NCBI RefSeq assembly: GCF_035581365.1
Contig: NZ_CP141590.1
Location: 2,166,001 to 2,230,000 of the forward strand
Source of the DNA: Tsuneonella sp. CC-YZS046
GTDB lineage: Bacteria; Pseudomonadota; Alphaproteobacteria; Sphingomonadales; Sphingomonadaceae
Reading direction: 5' to 3'
Length of the DNA: 64,000 nucleotides
Shown: positions 46,700 to 54,779 of the stretch, piece after piece
Layout of the letters: each line of letters starts with the position of its first letter
Numbering within the stretch: position 1 is the first letter of the stretch
The notes under the pieces: model-generated
The model's database searches: none
Seen by the model: the letters and a program-made list of their open reading frames with translations, nothing else
What the model was told of the DNA's origin: nothing
Made by a program: the position numbers and the translations under genes

Positions 46700-49204
46700 G
46701 ATTAAGGAATGGTTATCGTCATCCGAATTTTGCGTTTGATTATCAGCTAGATACCCCAGTGGATCATCCAACGCATCCGGGTTGGCGGGAGGTGGATCGC
46801 TTTGATCGCCATCGCCCGCAGGCCCTTGCGGAGCGCCCTTTTCGGCATCTCCGTCACTGTCGGATTCACCCAGTTGCTGCAGGTAGCCTTCAAGGACATC
46901 CAGCAAGTCGCCCTTTCCTTCAAACAGTTCGAATTCGAAGCTGTCGGACGGCTTCTGTTCACCATTTGGCTCATTCGAAGACGATGCTGACTCGCCCAGC
47001 GGAATGACATCCCCCTCCATGAAGCTGGTCAATGCGAATACTTCCGGCTCCTCTCCAGGCGCCGAAAGATTGAGCGTAATCGTCAGCTCTGCTTGCTCCG
47101 TTTCACCGTTTGGCGCCTCGATTGTATAGGTGAAGACGTCCTGCGCCCCGCTAGAACCGGCAAAATCCGGATCGACCTCATAACTGTAGGAGCCATTCGG
47201 ATTGATGGTGAGCGTTCCGTAATCACCCTCGATCTCCGTTCCACCTGCTTCCACAGGCGTCCCGTCAACATCGGTTACAACCGTTCCGACAGGAGCGGTA
47301 TCGATTCCATCCGGCCCAGGATCGCTGATCACATTGCCCGAAACCGAGCCGGAAACCGATTCCGGATTGTTGTAGTCGAAGATGACGTCGGATGTGGTTT
47401 CGACCGTAATCGTAGGCAACAGTGCGACATCGAGAATGCCACCACTCGAGTTGCCGGTGACGACATAGTAAGTGTAACCGCCTTCAAACTCGGGCAGAAT
47501 CAACGCTTCCGCACTCCAACTCGAGCCGACAACACCCAGAAATCCAGGATTGTAGACAAGCCAATCGGCCTGCTCGTCAACCAGTTCACCTTCCGTGCCA
47601 CCATCCGCAACCCGGTAGATTTGAAGATCGAAGCTGGCGTCTCCATCTAGATTCAAGGCGGCTAGTGCTTGGCCGGCACCGTCGAGAGTCACCTGTCTGG
47701 TAGTGCCTTCCGCCACATCGAAGGTCAGCACGCTATTTGCCGTCAGGAGCGATAGAGTGACTGTATCATCCAGCAATCCGAGATCCAGAAGGCTGCCAAT
47801 AGCAGCCGACTGAGTGTCCTGAGGCGTTTGTGTCGGGACAACGTCGAGGTCCAGGGTCTCCTCATTGTCGATCGCAATCAGCAGGTCCGGAGCGTCGACT
47901 AGAGCAGGCAGCGATTCATTGCCTGCCTCATCGGTCAGCGTCACCGTCAACTGCTCTCCATCCGTTTGCGGCGGATCGATATTGACCGTGAAGGTTCCGT
48001 TCGGAGCGACTGTGCCCGTGCCAAGTATCGTCGTTCCGTCAAGCCCGCCATAGACTGTAACAAGGGCATCAGGCTCGCCTGTGCCTGTTACGGTTGCGCC
48101 AGTTTCCTGATTCACTTCTGCCACTGGGGCTTCCGGAGCCTCGGTGTCAGCGTCTGCGTCTGCGTCAGCGTCCGCATCGGCATCGGCGTCGGCATCCGCG
48201 TCAGCATCGGCGTCGGCGTCGGCGTCCGCATCAGCATCAGCGTCCGCATCGGCATCAGCGTCCGCATCGGCATCGGCATCGGCGTCCGCATCAGTATCCG
48301 CATCGGCGTCCGCATCTACGTCAGCGTCAGCGTCAGCGTCGGCATCTGCATCCGCATCGGCGTCAGCATCAGCATCTGCGTCAGCGTCAGCGTCCGCATC
48401 AGCATCCGCGTCGGCATCTGCATCTGCATCCGCATCGGCATCTGCATCCGCATCCGCATCCGCGTCAGCATCAGCGTCGGCGTCTGCATCGGCATCTGCA
48501 TCTGCATCTGCATCTGCATCTGCATCGGCATCAGCATCAGCGTCAGCGTCAGCATCGGCGTCGGCGTCAGCATCTGCATCGGCGTCAGCATCTGCATCGG
48601 CGTCAGCATCTGCATCGGCGTCAGCATCTGCATCCGCGTCGGCATCAGCATCCGCGTCAGCGTCAGCGTCGGCATCAGCATCAGCGTCAGCGTCTGCATC
48701 GGCGTCAGCATCAGCATCGGCGTCCGCGTCCGCATCGGCGTCAGCATCAGCATCGACGGGGACAACGGCCTTCGTATCATCATCTCCATCGCTTGCGACG
48801 GCTGCGATCAGGCCCGCGCCTCCTAGCAATCCCAAAGCAGGCACAAGGAGGTCGGCGCCACCATCACCCGACGCAACCGACGAACCCGCTAGAAGATCGC
48901 CAAGTCCATCCAGTTCATAAAACTCCAGGCTGTCAGTACCGCGTACGAGCCAGAGCGTGCCGTCATCTTCCTGAAGGACCAGCTCGCTGTAATCGGTTTC
49001 GGTGGCAACGAGATAGAAGTTCGCGGCCCGGATAACCTCGCCTGACTTTAGACGAATGAGAAGATCGTTTCCTTCGCGTTCAAGCGCAGCCAGATTTTCC
49101 CGTTCGACCGGCAACTTGACTACGCTTGGGCCATTGACAGCGATTGAATCCAAAGTTGCCGTTTGGGTTGTCCCGGTAGCTTTATCGAGAATTTCAACTG
49201 GCAT
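46697..49204 (-). CDS. BapA/LapF-like adhesin with long poly(Asp-Ala) tract
   Basis: An 835-residue cell-surface protein. The ATG at 49204 has GGAGAG 7 nt before it and is preferred over 49237. Residues 1-130 resemble the prefix domain of BapA/Bap/LapF adhesins ([20 protein letters not shown]), followed by a hydrophobic stretch ([20 protein letters not shown]). About residues 151-353 are almost purely Asp-Ala dipeptides. Then come an Ig-like repeat ([17 protein letters not shown]) and a Bap-type C-terminal domain ([35 protein letters not shown]) and an acidic tail. No RTX nonapeptides are visible. The adjacent TolC/ABC/HlyD genes are its likely exporter. The role in adhesion is inferred from the family. 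Confidence 0.85.
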   Translation of the reverse strand: MPVEILDKATGTTQTATLDSIAVNGPSVVKLPVERENLAALEREGNDLLIRLKSGEVIRAANFYLVATETDYSELVLQEDDGTLWLVRGTDSLEFYELDGLGDLLAGSSVASGDGGADLLVPALGLLGGAGLIAAVASDGDDDTKAVVPVDADADADADADADADADADADADADADADADADADADADADADADADADADADADADADADADADADADADADADADADADADADADADADADADADADADADADADADADADADADADADADADADADADADADADADADADADVDADADADTDADADADADADADADADADADADADADADADADADADADADADADADADTEAPEAPVAEVNQETGATVTGTGEPDALVTVYGGLDGTTILGTGTVAPNGTFTVNIDPPQTDGEQLTVTLTDEAGNESLPALVDAPDLLIAIDNEETLDLDVVPTQTPQDTQSAAIGSLLDLGLLDDTVTLSLLTANSVLTFDVAEGTTRQVTLDGAGQALAALNLDGDASFDLQIYRVADGGTEGELVDEQADWLVYNPGFLGVVGSSWSAEALILPEFEGGYTYYVVTGNSSGGILDVALLPTITVETTSDVIFDYNNPESVSGSVSGNVISDPGPDGIDTAPVGTVVTDVDGTPVEAGGTEIEGDYGTLTINPNGSYSYEVDPDFAGSSGAQDVFTYTIEAPNGETEQAELTITLNLSAPGEEPEVFALTSFMEGDVIPLGESASSSNEPNGEQKPSDSFEFELFEGKGDLLDVLEGYLQQLGESDSDGDAEKGAPQGPAGDGDQSDPPPANPDALDDPLGYLADNQTQNSDDDNHSLI
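48146..48754 (-). repeat. Hexanucleotide tract coding for about 101 Asp-Ala dipeptides
   Basis: 609 nt coding for 203 residues, all Asp and Ala in alternation except one Val and one Thr replacing Ala. Asp uses both GAT and GAC, and Ala uses GCA, GCT, GCC and GCG in irregular order, so the tract is not a simple perfect DNA repeat; the peptide pattern appears to be what is kept. Other frames read as Ser-Ala or Arg/His repeats, which are by-products. Confidence 0.95.
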
Positions 49205-49506
49205 CACTTCTCTCCGTTCAATCGCATCGGCAATCATTCGAAGTTCGGAGTTTCTGCTGAAATTCCCCGAACAAACGCGCAGTGCCGCCGCTCTACGCGA
49301 GCAATAAAAAGGCAGCTGCGAGACTCGGGAAAGCTACGCATGATAATAAGTCGATGTAAAATAGAGACTATTCCGTTTCCGGAACGAAAGCGCCTTAATG
49401 ATCTACCAGTTCGCCCATGTGGCAAACGCCCCTAAACCTTAGGCGATTATATACCTTGCAAACACGGTGCTGAAATGGCATAAACTCCGGCAAGGAGTTC
49501 AACCCC

Positions 49507-50427
49507 ATGTCTGCCCTTTCCCGTCCTGAGTTCCACAGTGAAGCAGCGGCCTTCGCCCACCTCGAAACCATCGTGTGGGCTGGTGAGCCGGTGTGTCCTC
49601 ATTGCGGCGGCATGGACCGGATCACGAAGGTCAAGGCGAACCCGGCGAAGCGCATTCGTGAGGGCCTGTGGCGTCACGGCGACTGCAAGAAGCAGTTCAC
49701 CGTCAAGGTCGGCACGGTGTTCGAGCACATGCGCCTTCCGCTGCACAAGGCTATGCAAGCCGTCTATCTGATGACGAGCAGCAAGAAGGGCGTCTCGGCG
49801 CACCAACTCCACCGTATGCTTGAGATCACCTACAAGAGTGCGTGGTTCCTCGCCCATCGTATCCGCGAAGCGATGGCTTCTGGCGACCTTACTCCGTTCG
49901 GCGGCAACGGTGGTGCAGTGGAAGTTGACGAAACCTTCATCGGCAAGCTCAAGGGCGTTCCGAAGCGCCGCGCCTTCCATCACAAAATGAAGGTATTGGC
50001 GCTGGTTGACCGTGATAGCGGCCAAGCCCGCACCATGGTTATCGACGACGTGAAGGCCGAGACGCTTATGCCGATCGTCAAGGCGAACGTCGCCCGCGAG
50101 GGCCGCGTAATGACCGACGAACACAGCGGCTATCGCGACATGGGCAAGTTCTTCGCCGCCCATGGCACGACGGCGCACGGTCGCGGCATCTATGTCGATC
50201 CCGACGATCGCAGCATCCACAGCAACACTGTCGAAGGCTATTTCAGCATCTTCAAGCGTGGCATGAAGGGCGTCTACCAGCACTGCGGCGAGCAGCATTT
50301 ACACCGCTATCTGGCCGAGTTCGAATTCCGCTATAACAACCGCGCGGCACTCGGCCGCAACGACACCGACCGCTCTGTTGCGGCGCTGTCAGGCATCGTT
50401 GGCAAGCGGCTCACTTACGCTTCATAG
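49507..50427 (+). CDS. IS1595-family transposase
   Basis: A 306-residue transposase with an N-terminal zinc-ribbon region (VCPHCGGMDRI ... GDCKKQFTVKVGT), a helical linker (KKGVSAHQLHRMLEITYKSAWFL) and the ISXO2-type DDE core: VEVDETFIGK, VMTDEHSGYRDM and HSNTVEGYFSIFKRGMKGVY. Length and layout fit IS1595. AAGGAG precedes the start. It appears intact and lies 65 nt inside the left terminal repeat. Confidence 0.95.
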   Translation: MSALSRPEFHSEAAAFAHLETIVWAGEPVCPHCGGMDRITKVKANPAKRIREGLWRHGDCKKQFTVKVGTVFEHMRLPLHKAMQAVYLMTSSKKGVSAHQLHRMLEITYKSAWFLAHRIREAMASGDLTPFGGNGGAVEVDETFIGKLKGVPKRRAFHHKMKVLALVDRDSGQARTMVIDDVKAETLMPIVKANVAREGRVMTDEHSGYRDMGKFFAAHGTTAHGRGIYVDPDDRSIHSNTVEGYFSIFKRGMKGVYQHCGEQHLHRYLAEFEFRYNNRAALGRNDTDRSVAALSGIVGKRLTYAS

Positions 50428-50629
50428 ACCGGACTATCAAAGTCTCCACTCAAGCGACCATCACGTCGAAGGCGAAACCGTTCACGCTGGATCACCAAAC
50501 CTCATCGCCGTTGATAACGAGTCAAACTGATCAGCTATCAACAGCATTGACGGGATTTTAAGGTGGGTATGGCTTAGAAGCATACTTGGAAGTGAGACAT
50601 CCCGCCAAGGTACTACCTTCCGCCGTGCG

Positions 50630-50703
50630 CGCCCTCGGCTGGACTCGAACCAGCAGCCGGGGACCTACGAAGAACCTGCTCTATCCAGTTGAGCTACGAG
50701 GGC
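50630..50703 (-). tRNA. Degenerate Arg-type tRNA-like gene
   Basis: GCCCTCG (50697-50703) pairs with CGAGGGC (50631-50637). The D-arm GCTCAACTGGATAGAGC is typical of tRNA-Arg, and the T-arm GCTGG-TTCGAGT-CCAGC is perfect. The anticodon stem GGTTC/GTCCC has two mismatches; by standard spacing the loop TTCGTAG gives anticodon CGT, while a one-base shift gives TCG. No CCA is encoded. It may be a decaying tRNA or a specialised tRNA-like RNA. Confidence 0.6.
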
Positions 50704-50711
50704 CACACAGC

Positions 50712-50745
50712 AAAAACGCCGGGAGCTAAAACCTCCCGGCGTTTT
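50712..50745 (-). terminator. Rho-independent terminator
   Basis: AAAACGCCGGGAG pairs perfectly with CTCCCGGCGTTTT around a seven-base loop, followed on the minus strand by a T-run. It lies 5 nt after the stop of the winged-helix gene. On the plus strand it is also followed by several Ts, so it may work in both directions. Confidence 0.9.
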
Positions 50746-50750
50746 CAATT

Positions 50751-51152
50751 TTAGTTCACTGCTCGCAGACCTCCGTCAAAAGGGCGCTGCGGAGCGTGGC
50801 GCTTTTCGTAGTAGCGTTCTCCGTCATAGACGAGCGCGCCCTCGCTCTTGAGCCGAGAAAGAACGGAACCAACAGTATCCTTGGCAACATCCGGGTTAAG
50901 GGCGCGGATCGCGTTATCGACTTCAGTCGTTGTTGCACCACGCTCTCCCATTTCCCGCATAAAGTCGAGAACGTGAGGCTTCACGCTGGGCGCGCGTTTC
51001 CGAGCGGTTTTCTCCGCGACGGGTGGTTCGCCTGACAGTTCACGCAACAGTTCGATCAAGGTTTCCTCCTTGACACGTAACCGCTCGATCTGAGCCCGCA
51101 CAGCCTCAAGCTGGGCTTTGACTATGCTCATTTGCTTGCTCTCTCTTGCCAT
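50751..51152 (-). CDS. Coiled-coil/winged-helix protein of IS1595 cargo
   Basis: Starting at the ATG at 51152 (AAAGGA upstream) the protein has 133 residues. Residues about 8-45 are a coiled coil (IVKAQLEAVRAQIERLRVKE); a basic linker follows (EKTARKRAPSVKPH), then a winged-helix-like region (GATTTEVDNAIRALNPDVAK, VGSVLSRLKSEGALVYDGE). The layout suggests a small DNA-binding protein. I do not recognise a named family. It lies between two tRNA-like genes on the same strand and ends at a strong terminator. Confidence 0.75.
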   Translation of the reverse strand: MARESKQMSIVKAQLEAVRAQIERLRVKEETLIELLRELSGEPPVAEKTARKRAPSVKPHVLDFMREMGERGATTTEVDNAIRALNPDVAKDTVGSVLSRLKSEGALVYDGERYYEKRHAPQRPFDGGLRAVN

Positions 51153-51177
51153 TGTATAGTCCTTTGGAAGTAAGACC

Positions 51178-51265
51178 TGGTGCCCGCTGGGGGACTCGAA
51201 CCCCCACATCCCGCCAAGGATTTCGGTTTTAAAGACCGGTGCGTCTACCATTCCGCCAAGCGGGC
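51178..51265 (-). tRNA. Leu-type tRNA with anticodon TTA (ochre suppressor)
   Basis: GCCCGCT (51259-51265) pairs with AGCGGGC (51182-51188), with discriminator A and encoded CCA at 51178-51180. The D-arm GGCGGAATGGTAGACGC, a long variable arm (ATCC...GGAT) and the T-arm GGGGG-TTCGAGT-CCCCC are those of tRNA-Leu. The anticodon arm CCGGT-CTTTAAA-ACCGA gives 4 of 5 pairs; with normal spacing positions 34-36 are TTA, which reads UAA, whereas a Leu UUA tRNA would have TAA. The register is fixed by the CGGT/ACCG stem. Confidence 0.8.
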
Positions 51266-51316
51266 ACCGGCTCTTGATAAGGGCGCGCTATCAAGCCTGC
51301 AAGGAGATTCTTAACT

Positions 51317-51466
51317 ATGAAGCCGCAGGATGGGGATAACTCCTCCCAGCTCGACAAGTTCAAGAAGCTCGCCCGCGAAATAGAGGCGGACGAGGATGAA
51401 GTGCGTTGGGATGAGAAATTGGCGAAGATCGCGAAGGTGAAGCCGAAGCCGGAGAAGTCGGAATGA
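51317..51466 (+). CDS. Small charged protein, 49 residues
   Basis: AAGGAG lies 10 nt before the ATG. The peptide (QLDKFKKLAREIEADEDEVR, then a Lys/Pro-rich tail) is highly charged and probably helical. The stop overlaps the next start (ATGA), so translation is coupled. It lies inside the IS1595 element. No family is recognised. Confidence 0.65.
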   Translation: MKPQDGDNSSQLDKFKKLAREIEADEDEVRWDEKLAKIAKVKPKPEKSE

Positions 51467-51768
51467 CGAAGCTCAAATGGGACAAGGCGGATAAGCGCGC
51501 AAAGGACCCAGGCGCGGTGATCGACGTTAGTTCGGAGCCGGGGCGGCCTGCGCGCTCACATAAAGAGCGGGTGAAGCGAGAGGCCGAACTAGCTAAAGAG
51601 CGGAAAGAACGGGAAGAGCGTTCCAAACAGCATGACAAAGACCTTATGGCAGCTCGGCGAGCGCGCCTATGGGGGCCAATGGTGGCCAAAGTACGCAAGA
51701 AACAAGAACGTGGGATGACGCTCACATCATGGGAAGAAGCCCTGCTTAAAGAGGGTGTTCCCCGCTAA
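51463..51768 (+). CDS. Small basic coiled-coil protein, 101 residues
   Basis: Coupled to the 49-residue ORF, with GGAGAAG upstream. It is rich in Lys, Arg and Glu (AELAKERKEREERSKQHDKD) and is likely one long helix, ending LTSWEEALLKEGVPR. It could bind nucleic acid. It lies just inside the right end of the IS1595 element and reads out towards the terminal repeat. No family is recognised. Confidence 0.65.
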   Translation: MTKLKWDKADKRAKDPGAVIDVSSEPGRPARSHKERVKREAELAKERKEREERSKQHDKDLMAARRARLWGPMVAKVRKKQERGMTLTSWEEALLKEGVPR

Positions 51769-51906
51769 AGCAAGGAGGTGCGGATATTTCCTTTGCTTTG
51801 TGAAGGACGTGTTTGCAAGGTATACAATCGCCAAACCTTAAGACTTACAAACGGGAACCAGAGGAAAGCTCCTTTAAGCCAGCTTGTCCGCTCTCCAAAA
51901 CAGCTA

Positions 51907-51966
51907 GCAGATCGCGGCGTAAATTAGGGAAGTTTAGGCCTCGTCAGGGGGTGGACATTAGGTGCA
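51907..51966 (-). repeat. 60-nt inverted repeat, right copy
   Basis: Reverse complement of the block at 37532-37592, reading on the minus strand TGCACCTAATGTCC, CTGACGAGGC, AAACTTCCCTAATTTACG to GCGATCTGC. It lies 75 nt outside the IS1595 element. No ORF is associated with it. Confidence 0.8.
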
Positions 51967-52088
51967 CCAATCAGTCTTCAATTGGAGCTGATTTTCGCCC
52001 TCGGGCATATCTCCGTCCATGCAACACAAACGGTATCAGCGCAGGCAGCCGGAGCCGCCCGCGCACGTCCTTGCCTCTTTCCGCGAAC

Positions 52089-53219
52089 TTAGTGGATGTC
52101 TTCCGCCAGGAGTTCGGCCAGATGGTCGAGCACCATATGCGCCGAGGTGGCCAGCCAGCTCAGCAGGACGTCCTGATGATTGTTCCCGTCCCTTGCAGCC
52201 GTGAGGCATGAGGAAAGGTCGATCACCGCGCATTTCCATGCATTGAGCACATTATAGAAATGCAGCGTCTTCGGATCGATCACCCGGCCGGAATGGCGCT
52301 CGTAACCTTCGAGGAAATCTTCCCGGGTGAACAGGCCGGATATGCGCTCCCGGCCATCCTCCCCCTTGTTGGCGAAAATCGGCTGGAGGTTCCAGGCAAG
52401 GTCCTCGTGAAAATCGCCGATATGCGCCAGCTCCCAGTCAAGGACCGCCGTCACCCGGCCATCTTCGGGATCGAACAGGTAATTGCCCGTGCGATAGTCC
52501 CCGTGCACCAGCACGGGCTCATTGCAGGCTGGCAGGTTTTCCCGCATCCAGCCTTCGGCGATGGCCATGATTGGAAACGCGTCCACCACATCGTCGCGCC
52601 ATGCCAGCGCCCACCAATTGACCTGACGGAGCGCAGGCTGCAGTGGATCCGCGTCCGGAACCGCGAAATCGGGAAGATCGGCGGAGCGGAAATCGAACCC
52701 GTGGATCCTGATCAGATTGTCCATGAACGCAGGAGCCAGCAAGGCACGCCAGCCCTCGTCGAAATCCGTGCGCAGGCCGGAAACCGAGGCAGCGGCCTGC
52801 GGCGGCTTGGCCACGCCCGAAACGAAGCTGGTCACCAGCCCAGGCAGCCCGAGCGCCGAGCCGTCGGCATCGACATACAGCACTTCCGGCACCGGCACGA
52901 CATCGCGCATCGCACGCAACACCTGCGCTTCCCGGCGCCGGCAGGTTTCCAGCAGGCCCTCGAGCGGGTCCATGCGCAGGACAAGCTGCTCTCGCCCGCG
53001 CGGCCCGTCGTAGATGAACAGGAATTGCTCCTTCGACGCACCGCCCGACATGCGGCGCACATCGGAAATGGCGCCGCCCTCTTCGGCCAGAAGACGCGAG
53101 AGGCCTTCGCTCACCTGCGCGACTGTTCGCGGGCTATAAGGTCCCTGCAGCCGGCGGGCGCGTTTCTCGTGCAATATTTCGCGAATGCGCGGTTCGATAT
53201 CATCGATATCGGAGATCAA
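52089..53219 (-). CDS. Phosphotransferase family protein (APH/ACAD10-like kinase), copy 1
   Basis: A 376-residue kinase-like protein with the APH fold. The nucleotide-site segment GGASKEQFLF, the catalytic-loop motif VHGDYRTGNYLFD and LDWELAHIGDFHEDLAW with the metal-binding Asp are all intact. Relatives (ACAD10/11 kinase domain, LvaA) phosphorylate hydroxyacyl-CoAs. Its ATG overlaps the stop of the small helical partner. It is the last gene of the TonB receptor unit. Confidence 0.85.
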   Translation of the reverse strand: MISDIDDIEPRIREILHEKRARRLQGPYSPRTVAQVSEGLSRLLAEEGGAISDVRRMSGGASKEQFLFIYDGPRGREQLVLRMDPLEGLLETCRRREAQVLRAMRDVVPVPEVLYVDADGSALGLPGLVTSFVSGVAKPPQAAASVSGLRTDFDEGWRALLAPAFMDNLIRIHGFDFRSADLPDFAVPDADPLQPALRQVNWWALAWRDDVVDAFPIMAIAEGWMRENLPACNEPVLVHGDYRTGNYLFDPEDGRVTAVLDWELAHIGDFHEDLAWNLQPIFANKGEDGRERISGLFTREDFLEGYERHSGRVIDPKTLHFYNVLNAWKCAVIDLSSCLTAARDGNNHQDVLLSWLATSAHMVLDHLAELLAEDIH

Positions 53220-53728
53220 CTTGCATGTCCCTTGATAATGTCGTCGACGGGGTGGAGTTCATCGGGCTTCAGATCGAAGCCGCTAAGCTGGAACCAGGAA
53301 CGGTCCCGCAGCGATTGCCGCTTGCTGAAGGCCAGCAGCGCCTTGCGGAGCGCTGTGCGGAACGCCGCTTCTCCATCGAGGTCGGCAGCCCGGACAAGCG
53401 CGTCCGCGCCCGCCATCACCGCCTTGAAATGCTGTTCGGCCGACCAGTCGGCACTGCCCGCAATCGCCGCGATCAGGCCGGCGGAAGCTTGCTGCGTGCG
53501 TTCCCCGCCCTGCGCATCCAGCCCCTCGATGGATTGAACCAGATCGGCCAGGCAGGCCTTCGCGTAGTCTTCCGCCTTGTTCCATTGCGCCGCCAGCAAT
53601 TTCAACTGGCCGATCACCAGCGCCGCCTGCTCCCGCGCAAGGCTGTTGTTGCCGTCGATGGCAGGAGAAACGACTTCCTGCATCGCACGCAGCATTGTGG
53701 CGATGCGAAGATCTATACTGGGAGTCAA
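53216..53728 (-). CDS. Helical partner of phosphotransferase, copy 1
   Basis: A 170-residue, probably all-helical protein (MLRAMQEVVSPAIDGNNSLA, REQAALVIGQLKLLAAQW). Its layout P-A-(I/V)-D-x-x-N-S-L-A-x-E-Q recurs in three other proteins of this cluster. It is coupled to the downstream phosphotransferase by a 4-nt overlap, as LvaB is to LvaA, so it is likely a required subunit. This is inferred from context and pattern; no known domain is claimed. Confidence 0.75.
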   Translation of the reverse strand: MTPSIDLRIATMLRAMQEVVSPAIDGNNSLAREQAALVIGQLKLLAAQWNKAEDYAKACLADLVQSIEGLDAQGGERTQQASAGLIAAIAGSADWSAEQHFKAVMAGADALVRAADLDGEAAFRTALRKALLAFSKRQSLRDRSWFQLSGFDLKPDELHPVDDIIKGHAS

Positions 53729-53818
53729 AATGCAATCTCCATGAGGAGGCGAAAATACGCTCCAGGCTCCGCAGCGCGAAGCCTGGCGACGTAACGTGAT
53801 CGAACCGCCGGGAAGCGT

Positions 53819-54775
53819 TTACTTGCGTATCCGGTTGAGAGGGAAACCCTCGAGATAGGTGCCGATACCCACCCGGCCATCCGTGGTGTGCCAGCGGGTC
53901 ATGGTGATCGGAGACAGATTGTTGCCATAGGGCACCCACGGGTGATGGGTGAGCACGGAGCCGTAAACCGTGTGCTCGCGATCATCGCGGTCGATCAGCG
54001 TCATTTCCATGGAAGTCGGGAAAAGCTCCGGGCGGAGAGTTCCGATCCGGCCGCCCTTGGCGCCCCGAACCTGGCCGTCGATCAGCGCATAGCCATGCTT
54101 GAACACATGCTGCTGGCCGACAGGGGCGTCACGGTCGACCGAAAAGATGCCATGCAGGCTGTAATTCTCGCCGAAATGCGCATTCGCCCAGAGGATGGGA
54201 TGGAAGCCGTTTTCCGGGCGCGGACCCCAGCTGTGATCCATGGTCGAAACGCAATCGATCGGATATTCCTTGCCGCCGATCTTCAGGCGCCCGACGACCT
54301 TGACCGTCATGTCGAAATGCGCGCTGTAGGCGGAGCCGAAGCCGGTATTGGCGATGGCGGCGGCTTCGTCGACGACCGCCATCGGGTCCATCTCCGGATC
54401 GTGAATATCGTAAGGCTCCATCAGCGCCTCGCATTCGAGGTGCAAATCGATCCCGCCGGCACGATAATCGATCTCATAGTCCCGGATAGACTTTGCGCGG
54501 AAGCTCAGCCCGGTTTCGAGCGTGAAATCCTCTGCCTTTTCAACCAGCGGATTGTGGTTGATCAGATCGATATAGACCGCATCATCGGCGCTGAAACCGG
54601 GCCGATCGACGATCTCGATATCCGAGATGGTCGCTCCCACTCCCGCCCGATGGACGATGTAGACGAAGCCGAAGATGTTCGCTTCGGGAATGTAGAAGTT
54701 GAAATAGCCTGTCTCCGCCCAATTCCACGGAATATTATCGGGGACGTGAAGCTTGATGTCTGCATCTGTAATCAT
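53819..54775 (-). CDS. AttH/CrtC-like (lipocalin-type) protein, copy 1
   Basis: The ATG at 54775 with AGGTGAT upstream gives 318 residues. The protein has the double beta-barrel style of the AttH/hydroxyneurosporene-synthase group: repeated W/H-rich blocks such as STMDHSWGPRPENGFHPILW and SLHGIFSVDRDA. Some relatives are hydratases and others are of unknown function. It starts 5 nt after the TonB receptor stop. A paralogue is at 58018-58986. Function is inferred only as small-molecule binding or conversion. Confidence 0.65.
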   Translation of the reverse strand: MITDADIKLHVPDNIPWNWAETGYFNFYIPEANIFGFVYIVHRAGVGATISDIEIVDRPGFSADDAVYIDLINHNPLVEKAEDFTLETGLSFRAKSIRDYEIDYRAGGIDLHLECEALMEPYDIHDPEMDPMAVVDEAAAIANTGFGSAYSAHFDMTVKVVGRLKIGGKEYPIDCVSTMDHSWGPRPENGFHPILWANAHFGENYSLHGIFSVDRDAPVGQQHVFKHGYALIDGQVRGAKGGRIGTLRPELFPTSMEMTLIDRDDREHTVYGSVLTHHPWVPYGNNLSPITMTRWHTTDGRVGIGTYLEGFPLNRIRK

Positions 54776-54779
54776 CGTA

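Larger units (their letters stand above)
49442..51832 (+). mobile_element. Complete IS1595-family element with cargo genes
   Basis: Terminal inverted repeats of 25 nt begin GGCGATTATATACC at 49442 and GGCGATTGTATACC (reverse strand) at 51832, matching at 24 of 25 positions and ending AAACACG. The direct repeat AAACCTTA, 8 bp, flanks it at 49434-49441 and 51833-51840, a target duplication of the size expected for IS1595. The transposase occupies the left 1 kb. The right 1.3 kb carries two tRNA-like genes, a winged-helix protein and two small ORFs, none needed for transposition. The intact ends and duplication suggest recent insertion. Confidence 0.93.

Noticed and set aside
48146-48754. Possible CRISPR or tandem-repeat array
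   Set aside because: The period is 6 nt, in frame with a protein, and there are no spacers.
48144-48920. Plus-strand ORF coding a long Ser-Ala repeat, antisense to the adhesin
   Set aside because: It is the mirror reading of the Asp-Ala tract. No ribosome site or flanking domain supports it, while the minus frame has a family N-terminus, a C-terminus and an exporter operon.
48094-49035. Plus-strand ORF rich in Arg, His and Gln repeats
   Set aside because: Third-frame by-product of the same hexanucleotide tract.
51813-52211. 132-residue ORF crossing the right end of IS1595
   Set aside because: It spans the insertion junction and overlaps the 3' end of phosphotransferase copy 1 in antisense; composition is not protein-like.
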